Shown: positions 35,301 to 44,670 of the stretch, piece by piece
Layout of the letters: each line of letters begins with the position of its first letter
Position numbering within the stretch: position 1 is the stretch's first letter
DNA from: Mycolicibacterium boenickei
GTDB taxonomy: Bacteria > Actinomycetota > Actinomycetes > Mycobacteriales > Mycobacteriaceae
Reading direction: 5' to 3'
Length of the DNA: 64,000 bases
Assembly: GCF_010731295.1 (NCBI RefSeq)
Contig: NZ_AP022579.1
Location: forward strand, 5,704,001 to 5,768,000
The notes under the pieces: model-generated
Databases searched by the model: none
What the model saw: only the letters and a program-made list of their open reading frames with translations
What the model was told of the DNA's origin: nothing
Program-made: the position numbers and the translations under genes

Positions 35301-35711
35301 GACCGGCAACAGCAGCCCGTGCTCGCGCAGCAGCGTGCCGGCGAACGCGTGGTAGGTGCTGACCGTCGCCGACTCCACCGCATCGTCGCTCGCTCCCGGT
35401 ACCGGCGCCAGACCGGCACCGGCGAGCCGGGCCAGCCGGGTGCGTACCCGGCGCAGCAGCTGGCCTGCCGCCTTACGGGTGAAGGTCAGCCCCAGCACCT
35501 GCGATGGCGTGGCGTAGCCGTTGGCCACCAACCAGACCACCCGGGCTGCCATGGTCTCGGTCTTGCCTGCACCGGCGCCTGCGATCACCACGACGGGCCC
35601 CGGTGGCGCGGCGATCACCGCGGCCTGCTCCTCGGTCGGCGGGAACAGGCCCAGTGCGGAGGACAATTCGGCCGGGCTGTACCGCACGCCGGGCGGTGCG
35701 GTGTGCGTCAT
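32385..35711 (-). CDS. adnB: AdnB subunit of the AdnAB helicase-nuclease
   Basis: The start is ATG 35711, overlapping the adnA stop by 4 bp. The 1108-aa protein has Walker A AGAGAGKT at residues 44-51, Walker B in VVLLDEYQDTG, and the helicase motifs through VTRSEDTLLISGHHW. The C-terminal RecB-like nuclease domain has VVDWKTGEP (Asp-x-Lys) after an upstream Asp. AdnAB is the mycobacterial DNA end-resection motor-nuclease for double-strand break repair. AdnB is known as the lead motor in M. smegmatis. Confidence 0.93.
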   Translation of the reverse strand: MTHTAPPGVRYSPAELSSALGLFPPTEEQAAVIAAPPGPVVVIAGAGAGKTETMAARVVWLVANGYATPSQVLGLTFTRKAAGQLLRRVRTRLARLAGAGLAPVPGASDDAVESATVSTYHAFAGTLLREHGLLLPVEPDTRLLSETELWQLAFEVVCAHPGELAIEKTPAAVTDMVLRLSGALAEHLVDTDQLRDTHVELERLVHTLPAGPYQRDRGPSQWLLKMLATQTERTELVPLIDALHQRMRTDKVMDFGMQMSAAARLASQFPQVGEQLRQRFRVVLLDEYQDTGHAQRVALSSLFGGGVDDGLALTAVGDPIQSIYGWRGASATNLPRFTTDFPLADGTPAPTLELRTSWRNPPSALHLANAVSEEARRRSVTVHELRPRPDAEPGTIRCALLNDVETERDWVADHLARIYHGAVAQGADTPTAAVLVRRNADAAPMAEALSARGVPVEVVGVAGLLAVPEVADLVAMLRLVADPAAGSAVMRVLTGPRWRFGARDIAALWRRARELDDRAAGEPSPAEIVAQAAPDADAACLADAICDPGAAEHYSPAGYQRIEALGRELTVLRAHLSHPLPELVAEVRRVAGLDAEARAARPVAAGWTGTENLDTFCDLVADFAGRPGGSVLALLAYLDVAADVENGLAPAELTVSHDRVQILTVHAAKGLEWQVVAVPHLSGRVFPSTASARTWLTDPSDLPPLLRGDRATESELGVPVLDTSDINDRKILSDKISDHKRSLEQRRVDEERRLLYVAITRSEDTLLISGHHWGATESKPRGPSEFLCEIKAIIEDAAAQGRPCGEIEQWAQDPPPGEVNPLRDKAVEAVWPAAPARVSDVGRGAALVAQAQAHAQAGDDDQEGSGQGAAADAEGWAADVDALLAERDRAPQATPMELPGQLSVSTLVELSRDRQAALQRLHRKLPQRPDPHALLGTAFHEWVQRYFHSERLFDLDDLPGAVDGDSGRASAAELAELQDAFVMSSWAARTPIEVEVPFDMAIGRTRTTVVRGRIDAVFAQEDGTTTVVDWKTGEPPSTPEAMAQAAVQLAVYRLAWASLRGCPPESVRAAFHYVRSGQTVSPESLPGEDELVALLTDPVTAPDLGEEF

Positions 35712-38700
35712 GACCGGTCCCCGAGGGCCTGGGCCGGGCACGACGAACGCACCGGGCAGTTCGCGCAACCGTCGTTGACCCGGGCGGTGAACTGCGGCCC
35801 GGCCGTGGCCGCCGCCGCGGTACCGACGGTGCCCAACCAGTCAGCTCGGGTGTCGGGTGTCATCGGATCCTGTTCACGTTCGGTGGCTCCGGCCGCCCCC
35901 GCCTTGCCCAGGTATACCAACCGGCCCCCGCCCGGTTCATCCCCGTGCGGCAACAACCCCGCGGCCACCGCGAGCTGATAGGTGGCCAGCTGGGCGTGCT
36001 TCTGCGCATCGTCCTTGGTGACCGGGCTCTTGCCGGTCTTGAGGTCCACCACGACGAGCCGGTCGGCCCGGTCCCGCTCGAGGCGGTCCAACCGGCCGCG
36101 CACCCGAACGCCCGGCCCCTCGGGCCCCGGTTCGACGATGGTGCCCTCGACGTCGATCTCGGTGGCGACCTCGGTCAGCTGGCCCCGGGAGTCGGCACGC
36201 CACCGGGTGAAGGTCTCCAGCATCGCCCGATGCCGTGTCAACTCATTGTCCGAATACCACTTCGCCTCGAAAGGCAGGTCTTCCCAGACCTTTTCCAGGT
36301 CGTTGACCAGCTGGCTCTCGGTCTTGCCGGAGTCGGACACCAAGGCATGCAGCAGCGACCCGACCGTCGAGCGCACATCACGCCCGTCGCTGCCGCCGTG
36401 CCGCTCAAGCAGCCAACGCAGGGGGCAGTCGGTGAGCATCTGCAGCGTCGACGGCGACAGGGTCACGACATGTTCGGGATCCGACCAGAGCGGCTCCTCG
36501 GTGGACAGCGGAGTCATGGTGTGCCACTGCGACGGATCTGCACCCGGCACCCCGGCAGCGGCCAGCCGGGCCAATTGGGTTGCCGCGCAAGACCGCGACT
36601 CCTCATCGACTGCGCCTTCCGGCGCGCACACGACGGCCCGCAGCCGGCCGACCACCGCCGAGGGCTGCAGCACCCGCGGAGCGGCCAATGGCGGCAGCGG
36701 TACCGATTCGGTTGCCACCTCGGCCAGTTCGGCGCAGAACGGCGAGGGCAGCAGCGATTCATCACCACCGTCGCTGTCGACCGCGGTCACCAGCAATCGC
36801 GTCCTCGCCCGGCCCATGGCCGCCATCAGCAGCCGACGCTCCTCGGCCAGCAGCGGTGCCCTGGTCGACACCGAACGGTCGTCCGGGGCGGCCACTCCGT
36901 CGAGCACATCCACCAGATTCTGCGTGCCCAGGATGCCGCCACGCGGAACAGTGTTGGGCCACAAGCCTTCCTGCACGCCGGCGATCACCACGAAGTCCCA
37001 TTCCCGGCCGAGTGCCGCATGTGCGCTGAGCACCGCCACGGCGTCGGCCTGCGGGTCGGCATCCGCTGTCGACATCGACGCTCCCAGCGTCGTCACATGG
37101 TCAACCAGCCCGCGCAACGACGCTCCCGCCGTGCGGTTCACATACTGGTCGGCCACGTCGAACAGCGCCGTCACCGCATCCAGGTCCCGGTCGGCCTGTA
37201 CTCCGATGGTGCCGCCCCGCTCGCTGGCGGCCAGCCAGCGCGGCTGCAAGCGGCAGGCATTCCAGACCTGCCACAAGGTGTAGCGCGGGTCGGCGCCGTC
37301 CCGCTCGCTGCGGCGGGCGGCGGCCAGGACCGACCGCAGGCGGCGCAGCGGCTTGACGTGTTCGGCCGCCAATCCGGCCGGCTCCGCCTCGATCGCGGCG
37401 ACCAGCAGATCGGTGAAATCCCGTGGTGGCGTGGAGCCGTCGGCGCGGCGCAACGCCCGGCGCAACTGCCGCAGGGTCACCGGGTCGACGCGGCCGATCG
37501 GGCCGGTCAGCAGGCTGACCGCACTGTCGCCGTCCAGCCGCCCTGATGCCGTCGTCTCCAGCACCGTCAGCAGGGCCGCGACGGCGGGCTGCTGCGCGAG
37601 CCCCAGATCGGGCCCGGTCGCCTGCACGGGCACGCCGGCCCCGCTCAACGCCCGCGCCAGCGCCGCGCCCACCCGGGAAACCGACCGCACCACCACAGCC
37701 ATCTCCGACCACGGCACCCCGTCCACCAGGTGGGCCCGGCGCAGGGCATCGGCGATGTACGCATTCTCGGCGTGCGGGGTGGCCGCCATCCGCAGGGTCA
37801 CTGCACCCTGTCCGCGCTCGGGGTTGCCCTCCACCATCCGGCCGGGCCCGACGCCGGGCAGCCGGCGTCCGATTCCCGAGATCGCCGATGCCACCGCGGG
37901 CGCGCAGCGGTGCGACCGGGTGAGGGTGATGGCCGGAGCGTCGGCGTCGCCCTGCTCGCGCAACAACACCGGATCGGCGCCGCGGTAACCGAACACCGCC
38001 TGGTCGGGATCGCCCGCGATGACCGTCAGCCCTGCGCGGGCGGCCAGCACCCGGACCAACAGTGCGGCCTGCGGGTCGAGGTGCTGTGCGTCGTCGACCA
38101 GCAGCAGGCTGAGCCGCGCGCGCTCGGCGGCCAGCAGATCGGCATCGGTCCCGAGCGCCTCCAACGCCGCCCCGACGAGTTCGGCAGCGCCCAGCGCCGG
38201 CACCGTGGCCTGCGGTGCGGCCATCCCGACCGCCGACCGCAGGAGCATGATCTGCTCGTAGGCTTGCGCGAACCGGCCGGCCGCCAACCATTCCGGACGC
38301 CCCGCCGAGCGGCCGAGCCGTTGCAGCGCACGAGGATCCACGCCGCGCTCGGTGCAGCGGGCCAGCAGGTCACGCAGCTCGGTGGCGAAACCCGCGGTGC
38401 TCAGCGCGGGCCACAACTGCTCGGGCCAGCCCACGGGTGAATCGGCACCGTCCTCCAGGTCGCCTGCCAGCAATTCGCGGATGATGCCGTCCTGTTCGGC
38501 GGTGGTGATCAGCCGGGGCGGCGGATCACCATTGCGCTGGGCCGCCAGCCGCAGCAGCGCGAAGGCGTAGGAGTGCACAGTGCGCACCAGCGGTTCCCGC
38601 ACCACGCCATGGGTGCCAGCGCCGAGCAGCCGCGCCGTGATGGCGGCCCTGGCCTCCGAACGCAGCCGGGCCGAACCGGTCAGCAGCAACACCGACTCGG

Positions 38701-38854
38701 GATCGGTGCCCGCCGCGATGTGCTCGACCGCGGTACTGATCAACAGCGAGCTCTTTCCGGTGCCCGAGCCGCCCAGCACCCGCACCACGCCGTTGCGGCC
38801 CGGTGCCAGCAGTTCGGTGCCGGTCAGCGTGGGCTGGACGTGTTGTGCGGTCAT
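35708..38854 (-). CDS. adnA: AdnA subunit of the AdnAB helicase-nuclease
   Basis: ATG 38854 gives 1048 aa; ATG 38863 is an in-frame alternative. Walker A is GGSGTGKS (residues 28-35). The Walker B region is LLLVDDAQHLD, where an Asp replaces the usual Glu, consistent with the subordinate motor role of AdnA. A C-terminal RecB-type nuclease carries VVVDLKTGKS and ends with FeS ligands CANCPVRSSCP. First gene of the adnAB operon. The upstream 146 bp contains a 34-bp tandem repeat. Confidence 0.93.
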   Translation of the reverse strand: MTAQHVQPTLTGTELLAPGRNGVVRVLGGSGTGKSSLLISTAVEHIAAGTDPESVLLLTGSARLRSEARAAITARLLGAGTHGVVREPLVRTVHSYAFALLRLAAQRNGDPPPRLITTAEQDGIIRELLAGDLEDGADSPVGWPEQLWPALSTAGFATELRDLLARCTERGVDPRALQRLGRSAGRPEWLAAGRFAQAYEQIMLLRSAVGMAAPQATVPALGAAELVGAALEALGTDADLLAAERARLSLLLVDDAQHLDPQAALLVRVLAARAGLTVIAGDPDQAVFGYRGADPVLLREQGDADAPAITLTRSHRCAPAVASAISGIGRRLPGVGPGRMVEGNPERGQGAVTLRMAATPHAENAYIADALRRAHLVDGVPWSEMAVVVRSVSRVGAALARALSGAGVPVQATGPDLGLAQQPAVAALLTVLETTASGRLDGDSAVSLLTGPIGRVDPVTLRQLRRALRRADGSTPPRDFTDLLVAAIEAEPAGLAAEHVKPLRRLRSVLAAARRSERDGADPRYTLWQVWNACRLQPRWLAASERGGTIGVQADRDLDAVTALFDVADQYVNRTAGASLRGLVDHVTTLGASMSTADADPQADAVAVLSAHAALGREWDFVVIAGVQEGLWPNTVPRGGILGTQNLVDVLDGVAAPDDRSVSTRAPLLAEERRLLMAAMGRARTRLLVTAVDSDGGDESLLPSPFCAELAEVATESVPLPPLAAPRVLQPSAVVGRLRAVVCAPEGAVDEESRSCAATQLARLAAAGVPGADPSQWHTMTPLSTEEPLWSDPEHVVTLSPSTLQMLTDCPLRWLLERHGGSDGRDVRSTVGSLLHALVSDSGKTESQLVNDLEKVWEDLPFEAKWYSDNELTRHRAMLETFTRWRADSRGQLTEVATEIDVEGTIVEPGPEGPGVRVRGRLDRLERDRADRLVVVDLKTGKSPVTKDDAQKHAQLATYQLAVAAGLLPHGDEPGGGRLVYLGKAGAAGATEREQDPMTPDTRADWLGTVGTAAAATAGPQFTARVNDGCANCPVRSSCPAQALGDRS

Positions 38855-38890
38855 GGGATGCATGACACCAGAGGGGTACGACAAGTGGAT

Positions 38891-38977
38891 CCCGACAAGT
38901 AGCGGAGCGGATTGGAGCGATAGGCCCGACAAGTAGCGGAGCGGATTGGAGCGATAGGCCCGACAAGTAGCGGAGCC
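38891..38977. repeat. 34-bp tandem repeat between adnA and the lipV-like gene
   Basis: Two identical consecutive 34-bp units (38891-38924 and 38925-38958) followed by 18 bp of a third unit (to 38976). The unit begins CCCGACAAGTAGCGGAGCGG. A related CGACAAGTGGAT occurs just before. It lies in the divergent intergenic region of adnA and lipV, so it is minisatellite-like (MIRU-type) and may affect either promoter. Confidence 0.85.
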
Positions 38978-39000
38978 TGAGCTCTGGCAGCATCTATGAC

Positions 39001-39774
39001 ATGTCAGCCGAGAAGTTGCATGTCCACCGCTACGGCCCCGGCCAGCCGCCCCGGCTGTTGCTCGTCCACGGCTTGACCGGGCACGGCCAACGCTGGAAGA
39101 CGCTGGCCGAGCAGCACCTGCCCGAGGTGCCGGTGCTGGCCCCTGACCTGCTCGGGCACGGCCGCTCGTCGTGGGCCGCCCCGTGGACACTCGATGCCAA
39201 CGTAGAGGCCCTGGCCGCACTGCTGGACGGCCCGACCCTGGTCGCCGGGCATTCGTTCGGCGGTGCGGTGGCGCTCAATCTCGCTGCCGCACATCCGGAT
39301 CTGGTCAGCGGGCTGGTGTTGCTGGATCCGGCAGTGGAGCTCGACGGCGAGTGGATGCGGGAGATCGCCGATTCCATGATGGCCTCACCCGATTATCCCG
39401 ACCGCGCCGAGGCGCGTGCCGAGAAGGCCAACGGTTCGTGGGGCGAGGTGGCACCGGCGGAGTTGGAACGGGACCTCGACGAGCACCTCGTCGAACTACC
39501 CGGCGGCCGGTTCGGCTGGCGGATCAGCGTTCCGGCCATGATGTCCTACTGGAGCGAGCTGGCCCGTCCGGTTGCCTTGCCGCGCAAGGGCACTCCCACC
39601 GTCCTGGTCCGCGCCACCCGCACCAGCCCGCCGTACGCGCGCGACGGTTTCATCACGGCGCTGGGCGATCACCTCGGCCCGGATTTCACCTTGCTGGACT
39701 GGGATTGCGACCACATGGTGGCCCAGGCCAAACCCGCCGAGACCGCGAAGTTGATCCTCGAGCAATTGGGCTGA
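39001..39774 (+). CDS. lipV: Alpha/beta hydrolase, LipV-like (Rv3203-type)
   Basis: A 257-aa alpha/beta hydrolase. Oxyanion strand LLLVHGLTGHG, nucleophile elbow GHSFGGA (Ser near residue 83), acid in PTVLVRATRT region, catalytic His in WDCDHMVAQ near the C-terminus. No signal peptide, so cytoplasmic. In M. tuberculosis LipV is a lipase/esterase. The downstream ATL gene starts 1 bp after its stop. Confidence 0.8.
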   Translation: MSAEKLHVHRYGPGQPPRLLLVHGLTGHGQRWKTLAEQHLPEVPVLAPDLLGHGRSSWAAPWTLDANVEALAALLDGPTLVAGHSFGGAVALNLAAAHPDLVSGLVLLDPAVELDGEWMREIADSMMASPDYPDRAEARAEKANGSWGEVAPAELERDLDEHLVELPGGRFGWRISVPAMMSYWSELARPVALPRKGTPTVLVRATRTSPPYARDGFITALGDHLGPDFTLLDWDCDHMVAQAKPAETAKLILEQLG

Positions 39775-39775
39775 C

Positions 39776-40072
39776 ATGGCCGCCGTCACCGAGGAACAGG
39801 TGGAAGCCGTGCGGGCGTTGGTCGCCGCGATCCCGCCGGGGCGGGTCTGCACATACGGCGACATCGCCGATGCCGCAGAGCTTTCCAGTCCACGGATCGT
39901 CGGCTGGATCATGCGGACCGACTCCTCGGACCTGCCCTGGCATCGGGTGATCACGGCGTCGGGCCGCCCGGCCCCGCACCTGGCCACCCGGCAGCTGGAG
40001 CGGCTGCGCGCCGAGGGGGTGCTGGCTTCAGACGGGCGGGTGCGCCTGTCCGAATACCGGCACCAGTTCTGA
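39776..40072 (+). CDS. Alkyltransferase-like protein (ATL), MGMT family
   Basis: A 98-aa protein matching the C-terminal DNA-binding domain of O6-alkylguanine DNA alkyltransferase. The helix-turn-helix and recognition region are GRVCTYGDIADAAELSSPRIVG. The active-site motif PCHRV is replaced by PWHRV, so it cannot transfer the alkyl group. ATL proteins bind alkylguanine lesions, flip the base and recruit nucleotide excision repair. It begins 1 bp after the lipV-like gene and is translationally coupled. Confidence 0.9.
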   Translation: MAAVTEEQVEAVRALVAAIPPGRVCTYGDIADAAELSSPRIVGWIMRTDSSDLPWHRVITASGRPAPHLATRQLERLRAEGVLASDGRVRLSEYRHQF

Positions 40073-40093
40073 CCGCTCGCCGACGCTGGCGAG

Positions 40094-40948
40094 TCAGAGG
40101 ATCAGGCGCACCAGCGAGGCCGTGCGGGCCAGGCCGGGGAACGCCGCCGCGGTGGACCGAGGGTGCAGCGCGTGTACGGCCAACCGGAACATCAACGCCC
40201 GCAACAACATCTGCGGCCATTCGGGTAGCGACTGCCACCGCTCGATCAACCCGTCGTCGGCATCGCCCCAGGACAACGCGTCGACCACCACCACGCCCGC
40301 GGCCCATGGCGCCGGCCGCCAGTACGGGGTGATGTCGGTGATCCCCGGCGCCGCCGTACCGGCGAAAAGCACTGTGCCGTAGAGATCGCCGTGCACCAGT
40401 TGACTGGCACTCCTGGTCGGCCTGCGCAGACCGGCCAGCTGATTGATCAACTCCACGGACCGTTGGCCGTCCGACGAGCCGGGCGACACCCTGGCGCCCG
40501 GCGGCAACGAGTGCAGCGGCCGGTCCTCCCAGGCCGCCCGGTCGGCGGCGATGAACACATCGACATCCGCCCACGGCGCGACCGGGGGCTGGGTGAGGAA
40601 ACGGGGCCGTTCCAACTTCGCGGTGGCCTCGTGCAATCGCACTGCCGCCGACACCACCTCGTCGTGGCGGGGTTCAGGCGTGCCTGCGACGAACGTGTCG
40701 GCCCGCCACCCGGCGACCACGTAGCGGCCGTCGGTCGAACGGACCGGGCGGGCAAGCCGCACCCCGTCGATGAACAGGGACTCCCGCACCTTGGCCGACC
40801 ACGCCGCACGGGCATGCTCGGGCACCATCGACATCACGACTTCGCCGCAGCGCCAGCCTCCCTCCCAGCCCGAGCCGAGCGGTACCGGGCGCACCCCGGA
40901 CAGGCCGAACGCCGCCAGCACATGTTCCGGCGGCCGTTCCACACTCAC
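40094..40948 (-). CDS. TIGR02569 family protein (Rv3205c-type)
   Basis: A 284-aa actinobacterial protein starting VSVERPPEHVLAAFGLSG or ATG nearby. It has features of a degenerate phosphotransferase fold: GSGWEGGWRCGEVVMSMVP at the N-terminus and LVHGDLYGTVLFAGTAAPGITDITPYWRP, a HGDL-like catalytic loop with a following Asp, near residue 185. Whether it has kinase activity is unknown. Isolated minus-strand gene between ATL and moeZ. Confidence 0.75.
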   Translation of the reverse strand: MSVERPPEHVLAAFGLSGVRPVPLGSGWEGGWRCGEVVMSMVPEHARAAWSAKVRESLFIDGVRLARPVRSTDGRYVVAGWRADTFVAGTPEPRHDEVVSAAVRLHEATAKLERPRFLTQPPVAPWADVDVFIAADRAAWEDRPLHSLPPGARVSPGSSDGQRSVELINQLAGLRRPTRSASQLVHGDLYGTVLFAGTAAPGITDITPYWRPAPWAAGVVVVDALSWGDADDGLIERWQSLPEWPQMLLRALMFRLAVHALHPRSTAAAFPGLARTASLVRLIL

Positions 40949-40984
40949 AGCCTCAGCCTAAGCGGTTGACCGGCAAACCAGCCG

Positions 40985-42175
40985 TCAGTACATCACCATG
41001 TCGGGCTCGAGTTGCTTGGCCCAGGCCACAATTCCGCCCTGCAGATGCATTGCGTCGGAGAAACCGGCCTTCTTGACGATGGCGAGCACCTCGGCCGAAC
41101 GAATCCCGGTCTTGCAGTACAGCACCGGTGTCCGGTCCACCGCGAGCTTGGCCAGCGCATCACCTGACTCGAAAGTCGGCTTCGGGATGAGCTCGGCACC
41201 CTCGATGTGATTGATGTCCCACTCGACGGGTTCGCGGACATCGATCAGCGCCAACGGTTTCCCGGAGTCGATGAGTTCCTTGAGCTCCAGCGGCGTGATC
41301 GTGGAATCGGCCGCGGCGGCCGCGGCTTCATCGGAAACGACCCCGCAGAACGCCTCGTAGTCGATCAGCTCGGTGATCTTCGGAGTGGCCGGATCCTTGC
41401 GGATCCGGATGGTCCGGTACGACATCTCGAGCGCGTCGTAGACCATCAGCCGGCCCAGCAGCGGTTCGCCGATGCCGGTGATCAGCTTGATCGCCTCGGT
41501 GCCCATGACCGACGCGATGGAGGCGCACAGAATGCCCAGCACGCCGCCCTCGGCGCAGGACGGCACCATGCCCGGTGGCGGCGGCTCGGGGTACAGGTCG
41601 CGGTAGTTCAGGCCCAGGCCGTCGGGGGCGTCTTCCCAGAACACCGAAACCTGGCCTTCGAAGCGGTAGATCGAGCCCCACACGTAGGGCTTGCCGGCCA
41701 GCACCGCGGCATCGTTGACCAGGTAGCGGGTGGCGAAGTTATCGGTGCCGTCCAGGATCAGGTCGTACTGGCTGAACAGCTCCACCGCATTGTCGGGTTC
41801 CAGCCGGAACTCGTGCAGGTTCACCGTGACCAGCGGGTTGATCTCCTGCACCGACTCCTTGGCGCTCTGCGCCTTGGACTTCCCGATGTCGGACTGGCCG
41901 TGGATGATCTGGCGCTGCAGGTTGGACTCGTCGACCACGTCGAACTCGACGATGCCGATGGTGCCCACGCCGGCCGCGGCCAGGTAGAGCAGGGTCGGCG
42001 ACCCGAGCCCACCGGCGCCGATCACCAGCACCTTGGCGTTTTTCAGCCGCTTCTGCCCGATCACGCCGACGTCCGGAATGATCAGGTGACGGCTGTAGCG
42101 CGTCACCTCTTCGCGCGTCAGCTCGGCGGCCGGCTCAACCAACGGCGGTAACGACACGTCCAAATTCGCGGACAC
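40985..42175 (-). CDS. moeZ: Adenylyltransferase/sulfurtransferase MoeZ
   Basis: A 396-aa fusion: an N-terminal ThiF/MoeB-type E1 domain (residues ~20-270; nucleotide motif GAGGLGSP) and a C-terminal rhodanese domain (residues ~290-390) with active-site loop YCKTGIRS. It activates and sulfurates small sulfur carriers such as MoaD2, CysO and possibly ThiS, feeding molybdopterin and cysteine synthesis. The conserved position downstream of the DUF3152 gene matches M. tuberculosis Rv3206c. Confidence 0.93.
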   Translation of the reverse strand: MSANLDVSLPPLVEPAAELTREEVTRYSRHLIIPDVGVIGQKRLKNAKVLVIGAGGLGSPTLLYLAAAGVGTIGIVEFDVVDESNLQRQIIHGQSDIGKSKAQSAKESVQEINPLVTVNLHEFRLEPDNAVELFSQYDLILDGTDNFATRYLVNDAAVLAGKPYVWGSIYRFEGQVSVFWEDAPDGLGLNYRDLYPEPPPPGMVPSCAEGGVLGILCASIASVMGTEAIKLITGIGEPLLGRLMVYDALEMSYRTIRIRKDPATPKITELIDYEAFCGVVSDEAAAAAADSTITPLELKELIDSGKPLALIDVREPVEWDINHIEGAELIPKPTFESGDALAKLAVDRTPVLYCKTGIRSAEVLAIVKKAGFSDAMHLQGGIVAWAKQLEPDMVMY

Positions 42176-42299
42176 CGTATGTCTCCTCAGATCTTTTGGG
42201 TCGGTTCATCGTCCCAGCTCCTCGTACCCACAACGGTAATCCGCTGCTCATGCTTCCCGCGCCCCGGCTACCGCGACCGAATCCGGTCACCGCCGCGGA

Positions 42300-43337
42300 T
42301 CAGGCGATCGGATAGGGCCAGGGATTGAATCGGCAGGTCAGGCCGTCGGCCTTGACGGTTCCCGGGTCGAACTTGGCGGCATCGTCGTTCGAGGTGGAGA
42401 ACGTCTGCTGCATCATGATCGGCGCCAGTTTTCCGTTGGCCTCGCAGGCCTCGTGCCGCTGGTAGCCGATGGCGTGACCAACCTCATGGTTGATCAGGTA
42501 CTGCCGGTAGGAGCCGATGTCGCCCTGGAACGGCACCGCGCCGCGGACCCACCGGGCCTCGTTGACGAACACCCGGGGCTGATTGCCGTCGTAGGACGGG
42601 TTGTAGCAGGACGATTCCAGCTCGATGTCGTACCCGCAGCCCTCGCGCACCGTCATCGGGGAGGTCAACGACACCCGGAAGTCGGGTTCGACCCCGCTGC
42701 TCGCGTCCACCCGGGTGAACGCGAACAACCCGTTGTGCGTCCAGCTCTTCGGGTTGGCCAGGGTCTCACTGACCATGTGGGCGAAACCTTCGTCGCCGCC
42801 GAACGCGGTGGTGTCCACGCCGTCCTCGACCTCGACGGAGTACGTGAAGGATTTCGTGGTGCCCTCACCGATCTTGGGGGTGGTGCCCGGCACGATCCGC
42901 CAGGTCCGTGCCCCGGCCTCGGTGAACTGACCGCCTGCGGGCAGGATGCCGGTCGGCAGGTTCGCGTCGAACTGGGTCAGGCCCTTCGGCGGCGCACCGA
43001 TGATCGAGGTGCTGGCCACGTCGATGGTGGGCGGGCCCTGCACCGGACCCTCTTCCTCCTGGGCCGCATGCGGCGCGCTGGTGCCGGTGATGGTCTGGTA
43101 GACCACCACCACGGTCAGCACGATCAGCACCGGCAACGCATACGCGCGCCAGCCGTATGTGGATACGAATCGGCCGATCCACGTCTGTTTACGCCACTGC
43201 TGGTGGTCGTCCCTATTTGATCTGGCTCGTCCTGAATCAACGGCGATCGGATCTCGCTGAGCGCGTAGCGGCTCCCGCCACTCGTTGCGCAGCGCCGGGA
43301 CACGGCCACCCCCGCGACGTCCCGGGTCGTAGGTCAC
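42300..43337 (-). CDS. DUF3152 zincin-like exported protein (Rv3207c-type)
   Basis: GTG 43337 gives 345 aa; an upstream ATG at 43421 lacks support. A membrane helix (YALPVLIVLTVVVVYQTI, residues ~65-85) follows a basic cytoplasmic part, so the C-terminal domain is outside. The C-terminal DUF3152 domain contains HEVGHAIGYQRHEAC, an extended HExxHxxGxxH zinc site, and paired Cys (CGYDIELESSC). The protease-like fold is clear; substrate unknown. It precedes moeZ on the same strand by 124 bp. Confidence 0.85.
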   Translation of the reverse strand: MTYDPGRRGGGRVPALRNEWREPLRAQRDPIAVDSGRARSNRDDHQQWRKQTWIGRFVSTYGWRAYALPVLIVLTVVVVYQTITGTSAPHAAQEEEGPVQGPPTIDVASTSIIGAPPKGLTQFDANLPTGILPAGGQFTEAGARTWRIVPGTTPKIGEGTTKSFTYSVEVEDGVDTTAFGGDEGFAHMVSETLANPKSWTHNGLFAFTRVDASSGVEPDFRVSLTSPMTVREGCGYDIELESSCYNPSYDGNQPRVFVNEARWVRGAVPFQGDIGSYRQYLINHEVGHAIGYQRHEACEANGKLAPIMMQQTFSTSNDDAAKFDPGTVKADGLTCRFNPWPYPIA

Positions 43338-43454
43338 GGGAACCAGAATGGCACAGACTCCTGTGAATCGGTTCTCAGCGCAGCTATGCCGTGACCACGC
43401 TGGTGTCATTTCGAAACCCACGCCCGTTTCGCAACGACCGCGCGACAGATCTGA

Positions 43455-44195
<741 letters not shown>

Positions 44196-44198
44196 ATC

Positions 44199-44438
44199 TC
44201 AAGCGGTTTCGGCGCCCACGCCGAAACCGACCCGGCGCACGTCGGCGGCGCCGATCTCTACATAGGCGATCCGGCTGTTCTGCACCAGGAATCGCCGCCC
44301 CTTCTCATCGGTCAGCGCCAGCACACCCGAATCCTTGGCGAGTGCGTCGGTGACCTGCTGCTCCACCTCGGTGGGTGTCTGCGCGCTGTTGAAGGTCAGC
44401 TCGCGCGGGCTGTCCGTGACACCGATTTTGACCTCCAC
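44199..44438 (-). CDS. DUF3107 family protein (TB9.4-like)
   Basis: GTG 44438 with GAAGGG upstream gives 79 aa. The sequence VEVKIGVTDSPRELTFNSAQTP and the C-terminal RFLVQNSRIAYVEIGAAD match the short DUF3107/TB9.4 family, a small ubiquitin- or ThiS-like fold by prediction. It is conserved next to the TetR gene in mycobacteria. Function is unknown. A longer reading to 44609 lacks a start signal. Confidence 0.8.
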   Translation of the reverse strand: MEVKIGVTDSPRELTFNSAQTPTEVEQQVTDALAKDSGVLALTDEKGRRFLVQNSRIAYVEIGAADVRRVGFGVGAETA

Positions 44439-44670
44439 GCTGGACCCTTCTTTCTTTCTCGCGTCGTGTTTGTCGACTTCCCTGAGCAGGCTAGTAGACC
44501 ACCGGACCGCATCGCCGCCAGCGGGTGCGGACTTGGCTACGCCGTGCGCGAAACGCAGAGACCTAACCGAGTCCGGACCGTGACCGACACGCCTTGAGCT
44601 CAACCTCATCTGTCACTTCTGCCTCGATAGCATCAGTTTCGATATTGGACGAGACGACTGGGGCAGCCGC

